From an uncultured Planctomycetaceae bacterium (GTDB taxonomy: Bacteria > Planctomycetota > Planctomycetia > Planctomycetales > Planctomycetaceae): DNA of 64,000 nt. Shown here in pieces: positions 44,438 through 52,656 of the stretch; position 1 is the stretch's first letter; every line of letters starts with the position of its first letter. Below the pieces are notes generated by a model. That model had not been told where the DNA came from and did no database searches. It saw nothing but the letters and a program-made list of their open reading frames with translations. The translations under genes were made by a program, and so were the position numbers. The stretch covers positions 186,001 through 250,000 of the forward strand of contig CALSLT010000006.1 in the NCBI GenBank assembly GCA_943787265.1, read 5' to 3'.

Positions 44438-44494
44438 GGTGCGTCTCGACGCACCAATGATTTCGAGCAACGGCGTGGTGCGTCGAGACGCACC
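44438..44494. repeat. Paired palindromes GGTGCGTCTCGACGCACC
   Basis: Two 18-bp units (44438-44455, 44477-44494) that are exact complements of each other, each itself almost palindromic. Another half copy is at 52583-52599 after the glycosyltransferase gene. It lies 17 bases after the DUF1559 stop and may end its transcript. Confidence 0.75.
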
Positions 44495-44521
44495 GTACCC
44501 AAGTTAATCATGCGAAGACGT

Positions 44522-44538
44522 CGTCAGGCCGAGCCTGA
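44522..44538. repeat. GTCAGGCCGAGCCTGAC palindrome
   Basis: A 7-bp stem with a 3-base loop directly at the 3' end of the minus-strand hydrolase gene (stop 44540). The same unit occurs at 37914-37930 within a coding end. Confidence 0.6.
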
Positions 44539-44539
44539 C

Positions 44540-45340
44540 CTACGAAGTGAAGCTTTGCAGGAACCCGTGAATTGCTGCGTTGACTGACTTGGGGTTTTCC
44601 AGCGGAGACATGTGGCCGGCTTTGGGGATAACTTCCAGCCGCGCGTTCGGCATCGCATCCGCGATTGTCTTCATTTCTTCCGGAGTTGAGATGCCGTCGT
44701 CCTCGCCGACGATCAACAGAGTCGGAGTTTCGATACTCGAAAGAAGTGGCGTCACGTCGGGACGTTCGGCCATGCCGAGCGACGCGGCGGCGATACCCTG
44801 CGGAGATGTTGCCGCGATCGTTTGTCGAAGCTCGTCGATGACTGACTGGTCGCGATCACCGGTCGCTGGCGAGAACAGATTCGGAAGCATCGCGGACGCC
44901 ACGGCTGCCGAACCGTTTTCGATGACCATCTTTGCGAGTCGTTGTCGGTTCTCGGCGCCTTCGGGGGTGTCGGCGATGGCTCGCGTGTCGCAGAGAATTA
45001 ACGCCCGCAGCCGATCCGCGTACTTCTGTTGGAACTGCCAGGCGATGTAGCCACCCATAGAAAGTCCGCAAAGCACAACGGGCTCGTTGACGTTCAACTC
45101 GTCCAGCAACGCGAGCAGGTCATCGGCATGCTGCTCCATCGTAACCGTGCCTTCGGTGACGTCGCTTTCGCCGAAGCCTCGCAGGTCCGGGACGATGACT
45201 CGGTGGTCACCCGCAAACGTAAAGACCTGCGGCTGCCACATCGAATGGCTCAGCGGGAAGCCATGCACGAACAGAATTGGCGGCCCCGTGCCCTCGTCAT
45301 GAACTGCAAGCGTGATTCCGTTGACGGTGATTTCTTTCAT
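44540..45340 (-). CDS. Alpha/beta-fold hydrolase
   Basis: 266 residues. Oxyanion motif VHGFPLSHSMW, then VPDLRGFGES, nucleophile Ser94 in CGLSMGGY, acid in VGEDDGISTP and His in PKAGHMSPLENP: a complete catalytic triad. The set resembles 3-oxoadipate enol-lactonase and related carboxylic-ester hydrolases, but the substrate cannot be assigned. Cytoplasmic. The OsmC gene lies upstream on the same strand with 11 bases between them, so the two are probably co-transcribed. Confidence 0.9.
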   Translation of the reverse strand: MKEITVNGITLAVHDEGTGPPILFVHGFPLSHSMWQPQVFTFAGDHRVIVPDLRGFGESDVTEGTVTMEQHADDLLALLDELNVNEPVVLCGLSMGGYIAWQFQQKYADRLRALILCDTRAIADTPEGAENRQRLAKMVIENGSAAVASAMLPNLFSPATGDRDQSVIDELRQTIAATSPQGIAAASLGMAERPDVTPLLSSIETPTLLIVGEDDGISTPEEMKTIADAMPNARLEVIPKAGHMSPLENPKSVNAAIHGFLQSFTS

Positions 45341-45351
45341 GACTGAAGGTC

Positions 45352-45864
45352 TCAGTTCGCGTTCAAGCTGACGTTCGTTGAAATTTCCATCGGCTGGCGG
45401 AGCGTTTGGTAGATCACGCAGTAACGCTCGGTCAGTTGGATCAGCTTGTCGATCTTTTCCTGAGGAGCGTCGCTCTGTACGTCGAACTTCAGGCGGACAT
45501 CTGTAAAGCCGATCGGAACGTCACGAGCGACTCCGAGCGTTCCTCGGAAGTCCATCTCGCCCTCGGCAGTGATTGATGCATGCTCGATCGGGATCTCCAT
45601 CGCCGTCGACACCGCGGAAAACGTCACGCCGGCACACGCAACGAGAGCTTCCAGCAGCATGTCTCCTGAGCAGGCTTCTTCGCCAGATCCACCAGCGGCC
45701 GGATGAAGACCTGCGTCGACCGGACCGGCGGCCGTTTCGATTCGACACGACTGGTTGGTCTGGACGGTTCCGGTAACGGACATCGTTCGAACGGCCGATG
45801 CCGGATCCGATTTATATTGTTCTTTGATCGGAGCTTGAGCAGCTCGTAGTTCTTCAGCGTTCAT
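45352..45864 (-). CDS. OsmC-family peroxiredoxin-like protein
   Basis: 170 residues. The OsmC/Ohr pair of reactive Cys is present: Cys77 in LLEALVACAGVTFSAV and Cys149 in LTERYCVIYQTLRQP. An Arg-containing N-terminal strand (RTMSVTGTVQTNQSCRIET) is family-typical. It probably reduces organic hydroperoxides in the cytoplasm. First gene of a likely two-gene unit with the alpha/beta hydrolase. Confidence 0.9.
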   Translation of the reverse strand: MNAEELRAAQAPIKEQYKSDPASAVRTMSVTGTVQTNQSCRIETAAGPVDAGLHPAAGGSGEEACSGDMLLEALVACAGVTFSAVSTAMEIPIEHASITAEGEMDFRGTLGVARDVPIGFTDVRLKFDVQSDAPQEKIDKLIQLTERYCVIYQTLRQPMEISTNVSLNAN

Positions 45865-45898
45865 TGTCGACTTCTCGGGTGAGTAGAAAGATTTAATC

Positions 45899-45978
45899 GC
45901 AGAGGACGGAGAGGTAAAAAACGCAGAGAACGCGAAGAGACGCTCCTTTTTCTCTGCGAAACCTCAGCGGCCTCTGCG
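45899..45978. repeat. Imperfect inverted repeat CGCAGAGG family
   Basis: CGCAGAGGACGGAGAGGT and ACCTCAGCGGCCTCTGCG flank an inner pair (CGCAGAGA ... TCTCTGCG). It is of the same design as the palindromes at 36551 and 37829. It lies between the OsmC gene start and the dehydratase gene end, both on the minus strand. Confidence 0.65.
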
Positions 45979-46013
45979 TACTGTTTTTTTTAAATTCTCA
46001 AAGGAGCGAGATG

Positions 46014-47564
46014 CTACAGAATCGGGCCGATGGTCCACGGGGAGAATTCTTCGTCACCGATGCCCTGTGCTTCGCTTTTGGTTTGTTCGCCGCTGGCGAC
46101 GGCGATGATCTTCTCGAAGATTTCCTCACCGACTTCTTCGACGGTCGCACCGTCCAGAATCCGGCCGGCGTTGATGTCCATGTCGTCGATCATGTGGTCG
46201 TACATCGGCGTGTTCGTGGCGATCTTGATGCACGGCACCGGCTTGCAGCCGAAGCAGCTTCCTCGGCCCGTGGTGAACAAGGCGACATTCGCTCCGCTGG
46301 CAATCATGCCCGTTACAGAAACCGGATCGAAGCCCGGCGAGTCCATCACGACGAAACCTTTTTGCGTGATCGGCTCGGCGTAGTCGTAAACGCCTTTCAA
46401 CGCCGTGCTGCCGCCTTTGGCGATGGCTCCCAGAGACTTTTCGTAGATCGTCGTCAGGCCGCCCTTTTTGTTTCCGACAGACGGGTTGTTGTCGATCGTG
46501 CCGCCAAACTTCGCGGCGTACTCTTTCCACCAGTCGATCAGGTCGATCAGTTTCTGACCGACTTCTTTTGATACGGCCCGTCGAGTCAGCAAGTGTTCGC
46601 CGCCGCAGATTTCAGGCGTCTCGGCCAGGATAGAAGTTGCACCATGAGCGACGAGCAAATCGCTGGCGATGCCGACGGCCGGGTTGGCGGTGATGCCGCT
46701 GTTCCCGTCGCTGCCGCCGCATTCGCAGCCGAGCATGATTTCGGAAACTGGAACGGAGGTCCGTTCGATTTTGTTAACTTCAGGGAGCATGTCGCGGATG
46801 ATCGAGGTCGCCCGGTCGACCGTCTTCTTCACGCCGCCGACATCCTGGATGTTCATGATCAACTGCTGCGGTTCTTCTTGCTCGCCGATCATGCCAAGTT
46901 GGGCGAGGTCGTGTTTGCTGGCCATGAAAGATGCTTGAGCCGTTTCGCAGCCGAGTCCCAGCACAACGTACGCGGCGATGTTTGGATGCTTCGCGAAGCC
47001 TGCCAGCGTTCGAGCCAGTAGCTGGTGCTGATCACCGCCGTAGTCGTACGCGCAGCCCTCTTTGTGAGTCAGCGCGATGACTCCGTCGATGTTCGGATAA
47101 TCGGCAAGGATTGATTGATCAAAATTTGCGGCGACGTACTTGGAACTGGTCGCCGAGCAGTTCACCGTGCTGATAATGCCGATGTAATTCCGAGTCGCGA
47201 TGCGGCCATCCGGTCGAACGATGCCCTGAAAGGTTCGGCCTGTAATTGGATCGGGATCGGCGGGAACCTCAGAAGCGAAGGCGTAGTCCAGTTCGAGTTC
47301 TCCCGGCGTGACATTGTGAGTGTGGACCCACTGCCCCGGAGCGATGTCCTCGGTCGCAAAACCGATCACCTGCCCGAACTTACGAATCGGCTCTCCTGAG
47401 CGAATCGCCGTCGATGCGATCTTATGCCCGAACGGAATATTGTTCTGAGCGCGCAGCGACGTCGTCATGATGCTCGCTCCTTTGAAAATCGCGATTCTGG
47501 TAATGACGATATTATCGTCAGGGTGCAGTCTCAGAATCGGCGAGTCAGCAATCGAAGCGGGCAT
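46014..47564 (-). CDS. UxaA/GarD-type sugar-acid dehydratase
   Basis: 516 residues. N-terminal SAF domain (ILRLHPDDNIVITRIAI ... IPFGHKIASTAI, IGFATEDIAPGQWVHTHNV), then the dehydratase part: GRIATRNYIGIISTVNCSATS, ALTHKEGCAYDYGG, VLGLGCETAQAS, MLGCECGGSDGNSGITANPAVG, LAETPEICGGEHLL, TTGRGSCFGCKPVPCIKIATNT. The Cys/His set binds Fe2+. These motifs fit altronate dehydratase (UxaA) and galactarate dehydratase (GarD), which remove water from hexonates. I kept the first ATG (47564) because residues 9-20 align with the family N terminus. No other uronate gene is adjacent, so the true substrate is open. Confidence 0.88.
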   Translation of the reverse strand: MPASIADSPILRLHPDDNIVITRIAIFKGASIMTTSLRAQNNIPFGHKIASTAIRSGEPIRKFGQVIGFATEDIAPGQWVHTHNVTPGELELDYAFASEVPADPDPITGRTFQGIVRPDGRIATRNYIGIISTVNCSATSSKYVAANFDQSILADYPNIDGVIALTHKEGCAYDYGGDQHQLLARTLAGFAKHPNIAAYVVLGLGCETAQASFMASKHDLAQLGMIGEQEEPQQLIMNIQDVGGVKKTVDRATSIIRDMLPEVNKIERTSVPVSEIMLGCECGGSDGNSGITANPAVGIASDLLVAHGATSILAETPEICGGEHLLTRRAVSKEVGQKLIDLIDWWKEYAAKFGGTIDNNPSVGNKKGGLTTIYEKSLGAIAKGGSTALKGVYDYAEPITQKGFVVMDSPGFDPVSVTGMIASGANVALFTTGRGSCFGCKPVPCIKIATNTPMYDHMIDDMDINAGRILDGATVEEVGEEIFEKIIAVASGEQTKSEAQGIGDEEFSPWTIGPIL

Positions 47565-47613
47565 GGGTGTGTCTCAGAGTGATGATAGAACGAGCGGGGG
47601 AGCAGTATCTGAA

Positions 47614-47913
47614 TTAATCTGCCCGTAGGTCTTCGACAAGTCGATGTTCGGGGTGAATCTCCTCGGGTGGAATACATAATTGGTCAGCAATTATCGATCG
47701 TACCTTGAGCGCCATTTCTGCTTTTACTCCCGGCTTGCACCGAGCCACGAACTCCTCATCAGTGAGCGGCTTGAATCCTGAATAACATGGATCGAACACT
47801 TTCGGTCCGCCAACACGATGATTCCAATTTCTGAACGCACGAGCAATTCGCTCGCAGGCGAACAACACGATTGGGATGAGGAAGCAGAGTGAGATAACCC
47901 AGTCGATATCCAT
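47614..47913 (-). CDS. Membrane-anchored acyl-carrier-like fragment
   Basis: 99 residues from ATG 47913 with GAGGGT before it (ATG 47931 is an alternative). One transmembrane helix (WVISLCFLIPIVLFACERIA), a linker (GGPKVFDPCYSGFKPLTDEEFVARCKPG), then ALKVRSIIADQLCIPPEEIHPEHRLVEDLRAD, which matches the first helix and loop of acyl carrier proteins. It stops exactly where an ACP would continue with DSLD, so the phosphopantetheine Ser is absent. It lies 43 bases after the SDR gene on the same strand. It is either a degenerate ACP or a family that uses only this half. Confidence 0.65.
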   Translation of the reverse strand: MDIDWVISLCFLIPIVLFACERIARAFRNWNHRVGGPKVFDPCYSGFKPLTDEEFVARCKPGVKAEMALKVRSIIADQLCIPPEEIHPEHRLVEDLRAD

Positions 47914-47956
47914 TAGCGTACCCTCATTCATGAACCCGAGTCCGACCGCAAACTGC

Positions 47957-48721
47957 TCACCGAACCGCGCCGCCGTTGCAGTTGATGACCTGACCGGTGA
48001 TGTACGAAGCGTCCGGGCTGGCCAGGAAGCGTGCCAGCTTAGCAATGTCTTCCGGAGTCCCCCAGCGGTTGAGCGGAGTTTCCTGCAGGACTCGATCCTG
48101 CCACGGATCGCTGGCCTGTTCTCCCCACGCCGTGCGAATCCAGCCGGGGGCGATGCAGTTGACTCGGACTTCGGGGGCGAGACTGACCGCAAGCGACCTC
48201 GTGAAACCCATAATCGCATTCTTTGCAGCTGCAAAAAGCTCACCGCTGTCGCCGCCCATGCCTCGGTCCGACTGATCCCAACCGATGTTGAGAATCGATC
48301 CTCCTCCCTGCGCCGCCATTCTCTCGCCGACCACTTTCGAAAGCAGGACGGCTGAGCGAACATCGATGTCCAGCAACGCTTCCAGCTTATCCGGATACGA
48401 GAGCTTTGCTTTGTCGCCGGTCAGCAGATCGACTCCAGCGTTGTTCACCCAGACGTCGACTCCGCCGAGCGCATCCCATGCGGCGTCAACAAGCTGATCG
48501 AGTTTATCAGCGTCGCCCACGTCGCCCTGAATCACGGCTGAACGGCGACCTGAAGTCAGGATTTCGCTGGCAACCTGCTCCGCCTGCTCAATCGACTGAT
48601 AGCAGTGCACGACGACGTCTGCCCCGGCGGCTGCAAGTTCCAACGCGATCGCTCTGCCAATTCCGCTCGAAGAGCCGGTGACCACAGCCCGCACGGACTG
48701 CAAATTGCCAAACTCGGACAC
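47957..48721 (-). CDS. Short-chain dehydrogenase/reductase
   Basis: 254 residues from GTG 48721, chosen for AAGGAAC upstream; the frame continues to 48859 without similarity. Classical SDR: TGSSSGIGRAIALELAAAGA, GDVGD, NNAGVD, and C-terminal RVNCIAPGWIRTAWG with SYITGQVINCNGG. The active-site YxxxK is FAAAK (SGELFAAAKNAIMGFTRSLA), so the catalytic Tyr is Phe, and the Ser is shifted (NIGWDQSDRG). It is closest to the FabG-like group. It precedes the ACP-like gene, which suggests fatty-acyl or polyketide chemistry, but the Tyr loss makes standard catalysis doubtful. Confidence 0.85.
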   Translation of the reverse strand: MSEFGNLQSVRAVVTGSSSGIGRAIALELAAAGADVVVHCYQSIEQAEQVASEILTSGRRSAVIQGDVGDADKLDQLVDAAWDALGGVDVWVNNAGVDLLTGDKAKLSYPDKLEALLDIDVRSAVLLSKVVGERMAAQGGGSILNIGWDQSDRGMGGDSGELFAAAKNAIMGFTRSLAVSLAPEVRVNCIAPGWIRTAWGEQASDPWQDRVLQETPLNRWGTPEDIAKLARFLASPDASYITGQVINCNGGAVR

Positions 48722-48935
48722 AGATAGTTCCTTCAAAACGCGACTCACGGGGCAGTTGAATTCGGGCCGGTAGTGTGCTGAGTGTCTCGAACCGTTGCAA
48801 TCAGCACTCCATGCCCGTTCGACAATCCGGAACCGTTGCGAACGCTCTTGTGAGGGCAACGGCGCACCGCCAGGATTCCAGACTCACTCATCATGCAGAA
48901 TCCGCGTTCCCAGGTTCACCGAAGAGAGTTTTCCG

Positions 48936-50366
48936 TTGAGCATCGCAGAAGGCACCAGACGCTGGCTGATCGTTCAGCTCGACCGAATTGGTGTCGACGT
49001 TCCGGTGTTCTTTTCCGTGATCGCTCGTGCGTGGCAGTTACTGACTGGCCCGGTCACCGTCACGCTGATGGCCCTGTTTTTCACGCCGGAAATGCGAGGC
49101 TACTTCTACACGTTCGGCAGCGTGCTGGCTTTGCAGGTTTTCTTTGAACTGAGCCTGCACATCGTGCTGATCAACGTTGTCAGCCACGAATGGGTCAACC
49201 TGAGTATTGACGATTCCGGTGAACTGGCTGGCGATGAGGCGGCTCAGTCTCGCATTGCTTCGTTGCTTAAGACGAGTATGAAATGGTACGCCGCTGCCGC
49301 GATTCTGTTCGTCGTTCTGTGTGGACCGGGCGGAGCGTTCTGGCTTGCTCTCGGATCACTGCCGCTTACGGAATGGGTTGCTCCCTGGAGTGTTCTCATC
49401 GTTCTGACAGGCGGGCTATTGGCTGTGCAACCTCTGACTGCGATTCTGGAAGGCTGCGACCAACTTACCACCGTAAATCAGTACCGATTTCGACAGGCTG
49501 TGTTTGGGACGCTTGTCGTGTGGTCGATTATTGGTTTCGGACTGGGGCTCTGGGCAGCGGCGGGATCCGCTGCAGTGCGACTCGGTTGGGAGCTTCATCT
49601 CGTCGGAGTTCGCTACCGACACTTCTTCCGATCGATTTTCCGTAAGGCCGTTTCGGCAGTCATCGATTGGGAAGCAGAAGTCTGGCCATTGCAGTGGCGA
49701 CTCGCGATTCAAGGTGTCGCCACATTCGGCACTTTACAGATGCTGACACCAGTCATCTGGGGAACGAGCGGGGATGCCGAAGCCGGACGAATGGGAATGA
49801 CCTGGACAGTCCTCATCGCGCTGCAGGCTGCCGCTTCAGCGTGGGTCGATACTCGGCGGCCGAAGTTTGGACAGCTTGTGGCGAGCGGCTCGTTCGATGA
49901 ACTCAACGCATTATTCTTTCGCTGCACATCATTGTCGGTCGCAATGTTGGCCACAGGGCTGGTCGCATTTTGCGGAGTACTGGCCGCATTGCCGTACGTT
50001 GATTGGCCAATCGCCAATAAACTATCCGTCGCGTTCGTATCGCCTCAGTCAGCGGCGGTTCTGTCGCTGGGAATTCTTGTTTTTCAGATCCCCAACTGTC
50101 AGACAATCTACGTCCGAGCCCACAAGCGAGAACCGTTTCTGATCCCAAGTCTGATTGTTTCGGTCTGTATCGCCACCTCGGTGACGGTGCTTGGCATCAA
50201 GTACGGTATCGCAGGCGCGGCCATTGCCTGGACAACCTGCATCTGCGTCGTTCAACTGCCACTGTGGACGACAATCTGGCGAACGGCGCATCGTGAATGG
50301 CACAAGGATACAGTTGCCTTGCCGCCGAATCAGGCTGCGGTCGATCCTGTTGAACCATCACCGTGA
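48936..50366 (+). CDS. Oligosaccharide flippase-like membrane protein
   Basis: 476 residues if translation starts at TTG 48936 (GAGAG upstream); the frame is open from ATG 48795, but that part overlaps the divergent SDR start region and has no similarity. Ten or more hydrophobic segments (e.g. ITGPV-like LLTGPVTVTLMALFFTPEMRGYFYTFGSVLALQVFFELSL; LFVVLCGPGGAFWLALGSLPL). The layout resembles Wzx/polysaccharide-transporter (MATE-like) proteins, which move lipid-linked glycan units across the inner membrane. The genes that follow support a surface-polysaccharide role. Confidence 0.75.
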   Translation: MSIAEGTRRWLIVQLDRIGVDVPVFFSVIARAWQLLTGPVTVTLMALFFTPEMRGYFYTFGSVLALQVFFELSLHIVLINVVSHEWVNLSIDDSGELAGDEAAQSRIASLLKTSMKWYAAAAILFVVLCGPGGAFWLALGSLPLTEWVAPWSVLIVLTGGLLAVQPLTAILEGCDQLTTVNQYRFRQAVFGTLVVWSIIGFGLGLWAAAGSAAVRLGWELHLVGVRYRHFFRSIFRKAVSAVIDWEAEVWPLQWRLAIQGVATFGTLQMLTPVIWGTSGDAEAGRMGMTWTVLIALQAAASAWVDTRRPKFGQLVASGSFDELNALFFRCTSLSVAMLATGLVAFCGVLAALPYVDWPIANKLSVAFVSPQSAAVLSLGILVFQIPNCQTIYVRAHKREPFLIPSLIVSVCIATSVTVLGIKYGIAGAAIAWTTCICVVQLPLWTTIWRTAHREWHKDTVALPPNQAAVDPVEPSP

Positions 50367-50423
50367 CGACGAAATGCCGCTGGCAGCTAAATCTTTAAAA
50401 CGACTTGTGAGTAAGCAGTTCCC

Positions 50424-51533
50424 ATGACTCAAGGCGACGAACCCGAGATCGTGCTTGAGGAGATTGCTTGCCCGATCTGTCGCTCGCGCAGGCATCGACG
50501 ATATCTTGAAACCACCGACCCCCTGCATGGAGTTGGCGGTAAATTTCAAATAGTTCGGTGTCGGGATTGCCAGCACATTTTCATGAATCCAGTTCCAACG
50601 GCCGAGTGTCTGGCAGCGTGCTACCCCACAGCCTACGGACCTCATGCCGGGCGGACTGTCGAGACTTCGCTGCCGTTGCCCGAAAAATTGCCAACGCAGC
50701 CCGAGGCCGAACAATCAGATCAGCTCAAAACGGCCGATGCTCCCTGGTATCTCTCATCGAGTTTTCGACGAATCCCCGGCATCCGAAAACTCTATTACTG
50801 GTTGAGTAATACTCGTTCGGATTACCTGCCGACGACGACGAAAGAAAATGCTCGCGCAATCGAGCTCGGCTGCGCGACTGGCAGCTTCCTTGCAAAGCTG
50901 GCTGATGCGGGCTGGAAGGCCGAGGGTGTTGAACTTGTCGAATCCGCAGCGTCCGTTGCTCAACGGAACGGTTTTCCGGTTCATGTGGGAACACTGCAAT
51001 CCGCCAAACATCCCGCTGACACGTACGACGCAGCGTTCGCCTGGATGGTTATCGAACATCTTCCCGACCCGACGTCGGCGTTTTGCGAGTTTCACCGAAT
51101 TCTGAAACACGGAGGACTGCTTGCCTTCAGTGTGCCGAATGTCTCATGCTGGGAACCGTTCTTTTTCGGCAGAAGCTGGTACGTCTGGGAAGTTCCTCGG
51201 CATCTGCAGTATTTCGGTCCTCGAAGTCTGCGAAAGCTGCTGACAGAGTCCGGCTTTGACGACATCAAGATTGTTCATCAGCGGAACATTCTGAATGTGA
51301 TCGGCAGTTTGGGAATTGCCCTGCGACGACTTCGCCGGAAAAGTAAACTTGCTGAGCGGCTGATTGATTGCCCGAACAGGCTCAGCATGTGGTGGCAACT
51401 TCTGCTGGCTCCCGCCGCGATCTTTCTCGCGATGATGCGGCAAGGCGGACGACTGACAATCATTGCTCGCTGCAACAAGCCACCTGCGAAACCGCTCACC
51501 CAGAACGTCGAACAGCCATCGGAGTCCGTGTGA
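50424..51533 (+). CDS. Class I SAM-dependent methyltransferase with N-terminal zinc finger
   Basis: 369 residues. CPICRSRRHRRYLE ... IVRCRDCQHIFMNP is a treble-clef zinc site (CxxC, CxxC) common in C-methyltransferases of sugar and natural-product loci. The SAM-binding motif is AIELGCATGSFLAKLADAGWKAEGVEL, then YDAAFAWMVIEHLPDP and LKHGGLLAFSVPNVSCWE. Its position between a flippase-like and a glycosyltransferase gene suggests methylation of a glycan or its precursor. The stop codon overlaps the next start. Confidence 0.9.
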   Translation: MTQGDEPEIVLEEIACPICRSRRHRRYLETTDPLHGVGGKFQIVRCRDCQHIFMNPVPTAECLAACYPTAYGPHAGRTVETSLPLPEKLPTQPEAEQSDQLKTADAPWYLSSSFRRIPGIRKLYYWLSNTRSDYLPTTTKENARAIELGCATGSFLAKLADAGWKAEGVELVESAASVAQRNGFPVHVGTLQSAKHPADTYDAAFAWMVIEHLPDPTSAFCEFHRILKHGGLLAFSVPNVSCWEPFFFGRSWYVWEVPRHLQYFGPRSLRKLLTESGFDDIKIVHQRNILNVIGSLGIALRRLRRKSKLAERLIDCPNRLSMWWQLLLAPAAIFLAMMRQGGRLTIIARCNKPPAKPLTQNVEQPSESV

Positions 51534-52582
51534 AAATTGTGATGCTCAGCTCTGGCGATCGAGTCCCGTCTTCGCGATTCCGCATGCTGCCGTACGTGCG
51601 GCATTTTCGGAACAGCGGCCATCGATGCACGCTCGCTTCCAGCGTTCCTCAGAAGTACGAATGGTTTCCCCAGATCGGCTTTCGACTGAGTCAACGACTG
51701 AAACGGTTGATTCGTTATCTGCACTGGTATCAATCGCGGCTCCGAGGCGACGACATCGTCGTCATCGACCGGGAAGTTTTCGACTCGCCATGTACGAAAC
51801 TTGAAGAACGCTTTCAAAAGACGACGCAACGACTTGTGCTTGATCTCGACGACGCAGTGTTTCTGCGTTACCCGGAGAAATTCGAAAAGCTGACGAGGCT
51901 CGCCGACCTGATTGTCTGCGGCAATTCGTTTATCGAAGGGTGGGCGACGGAACGGAATCCAAACACGATTATCATTCCGACCTGCGTCGAGATGGTTCAG
52001 TACCCGGCCAAAGACTGGTCGGATGCCGAAGATCGAGTACCCAGGCTGGGCTGGATTGGGACGTCCGGAAACCTTCGTTACCTCGAAGTTGCAGCCGCAG
52101 GACTTCGACAACTTGCTCAGAAGATTGACTTCGAACTGCACGTCATCGTGCCGGAAATTGAACCGCTCAGCGAGATCAATCTGGAAGGCGTGAAGGTCCA
52201 GCATGTTCCGTGGCAGAAAAAAATCGAAGTCGATCAGTTGAGGCAGCTCGACGTTGGCATCATGCCGCTGTTCGCTGCTGAAGACTGGGACCGCTACAAA
52301 TGTGGACTGAAATTAATTCAGTACATGGCCGCAGGCATTCCGGCCGTCGCGGCGCCGGTTGGAGTCAACGCGTCGATCATTGATCATGGACAGAACGGGT
52401 TTCTCGCTGAATCCGACGACGAATGGGCAACGCACCTGGGAACGCTCGCTAGCGACCTCGCCCAGCGTAAGTCAATCGGCAGCGCCGCTAGAGAGACAGC
52501 CGCCGCGAAATATTCGATTGAAGCCAACTATCCTCGATACGAAACAGCGTTGCATGGTTTGGTATCAGCACCAAAGTCGTAG
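51530..52582 (+). CDS. GT-B glycosyltransferase
   Basis: 350 residues from GTG 51530, whose bases overlap the preceding TGA by 4 nt (translational coupling); GGAG lies just upstream. KIVMLSSGDRVPSSRFRMLPYVRHF opens the N domain. The C domain has GWIGTSGNLRYLE, VIVPEIEPLSE, DVGIMPLFAAEDWDRYKCGLKLIQYMAAGIPAVAAPVGVN and NGFLAESDDEW, the nucleotide-sugar-binding E-x7-E-like region of family GT4 (here KCGLKLIQYMA). Sugar donor and acceptor unknown; part of the polysaccharide locus. A palindrome half at 52583-52599 follows at once. Confidence 0.9.
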   Translation: MKIVMLSSGDRVPSSRFRMLPYVRHFRNSGHRCTLASSVPQKYEWFPQIGFRLSQRLKRLIRYLHWYQSRLRGDDIVVIDREVFDSPCTKLEERFQKTTQRLVLDLDDAVFLRYPEKFEKLTRLADLIVCGNSFIEGWATERNPNTIIIPTCVEMVQYPAKDWSDAEDRVPRLGWIGTSGNLRYLEVAAAGLRQLAQKIDFELHVIVPEIEPLSEINLEGVKVQHVPWQKKIEVDQLRQLDVGIMPLFAAEDWDRYKCGLKLIQYMAAGIPAVAAPVGVNASIIDHGQNGFLAESDDEWATHLGTLASDLAQRKSIGSAARETAAAKYSIEANYPRYETALHGLVSAPKS

Positions 52583-52656
52583 GGTGCGTCTCGACGCACT
52601 GCTACCGCCGCGACTCTAAGATGCGCTAGGACGGCAATCTACGACTCACATCGAAA

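Noticed and set aside
47957-48363. Longer minus-strand frame joining the ACP-like protein to upstream sequence
   Set aside because: The upstream part lies inside the SDR gene in another frame, is arginine-rich and has no similarity; the short start at 47913 has a good RBS.
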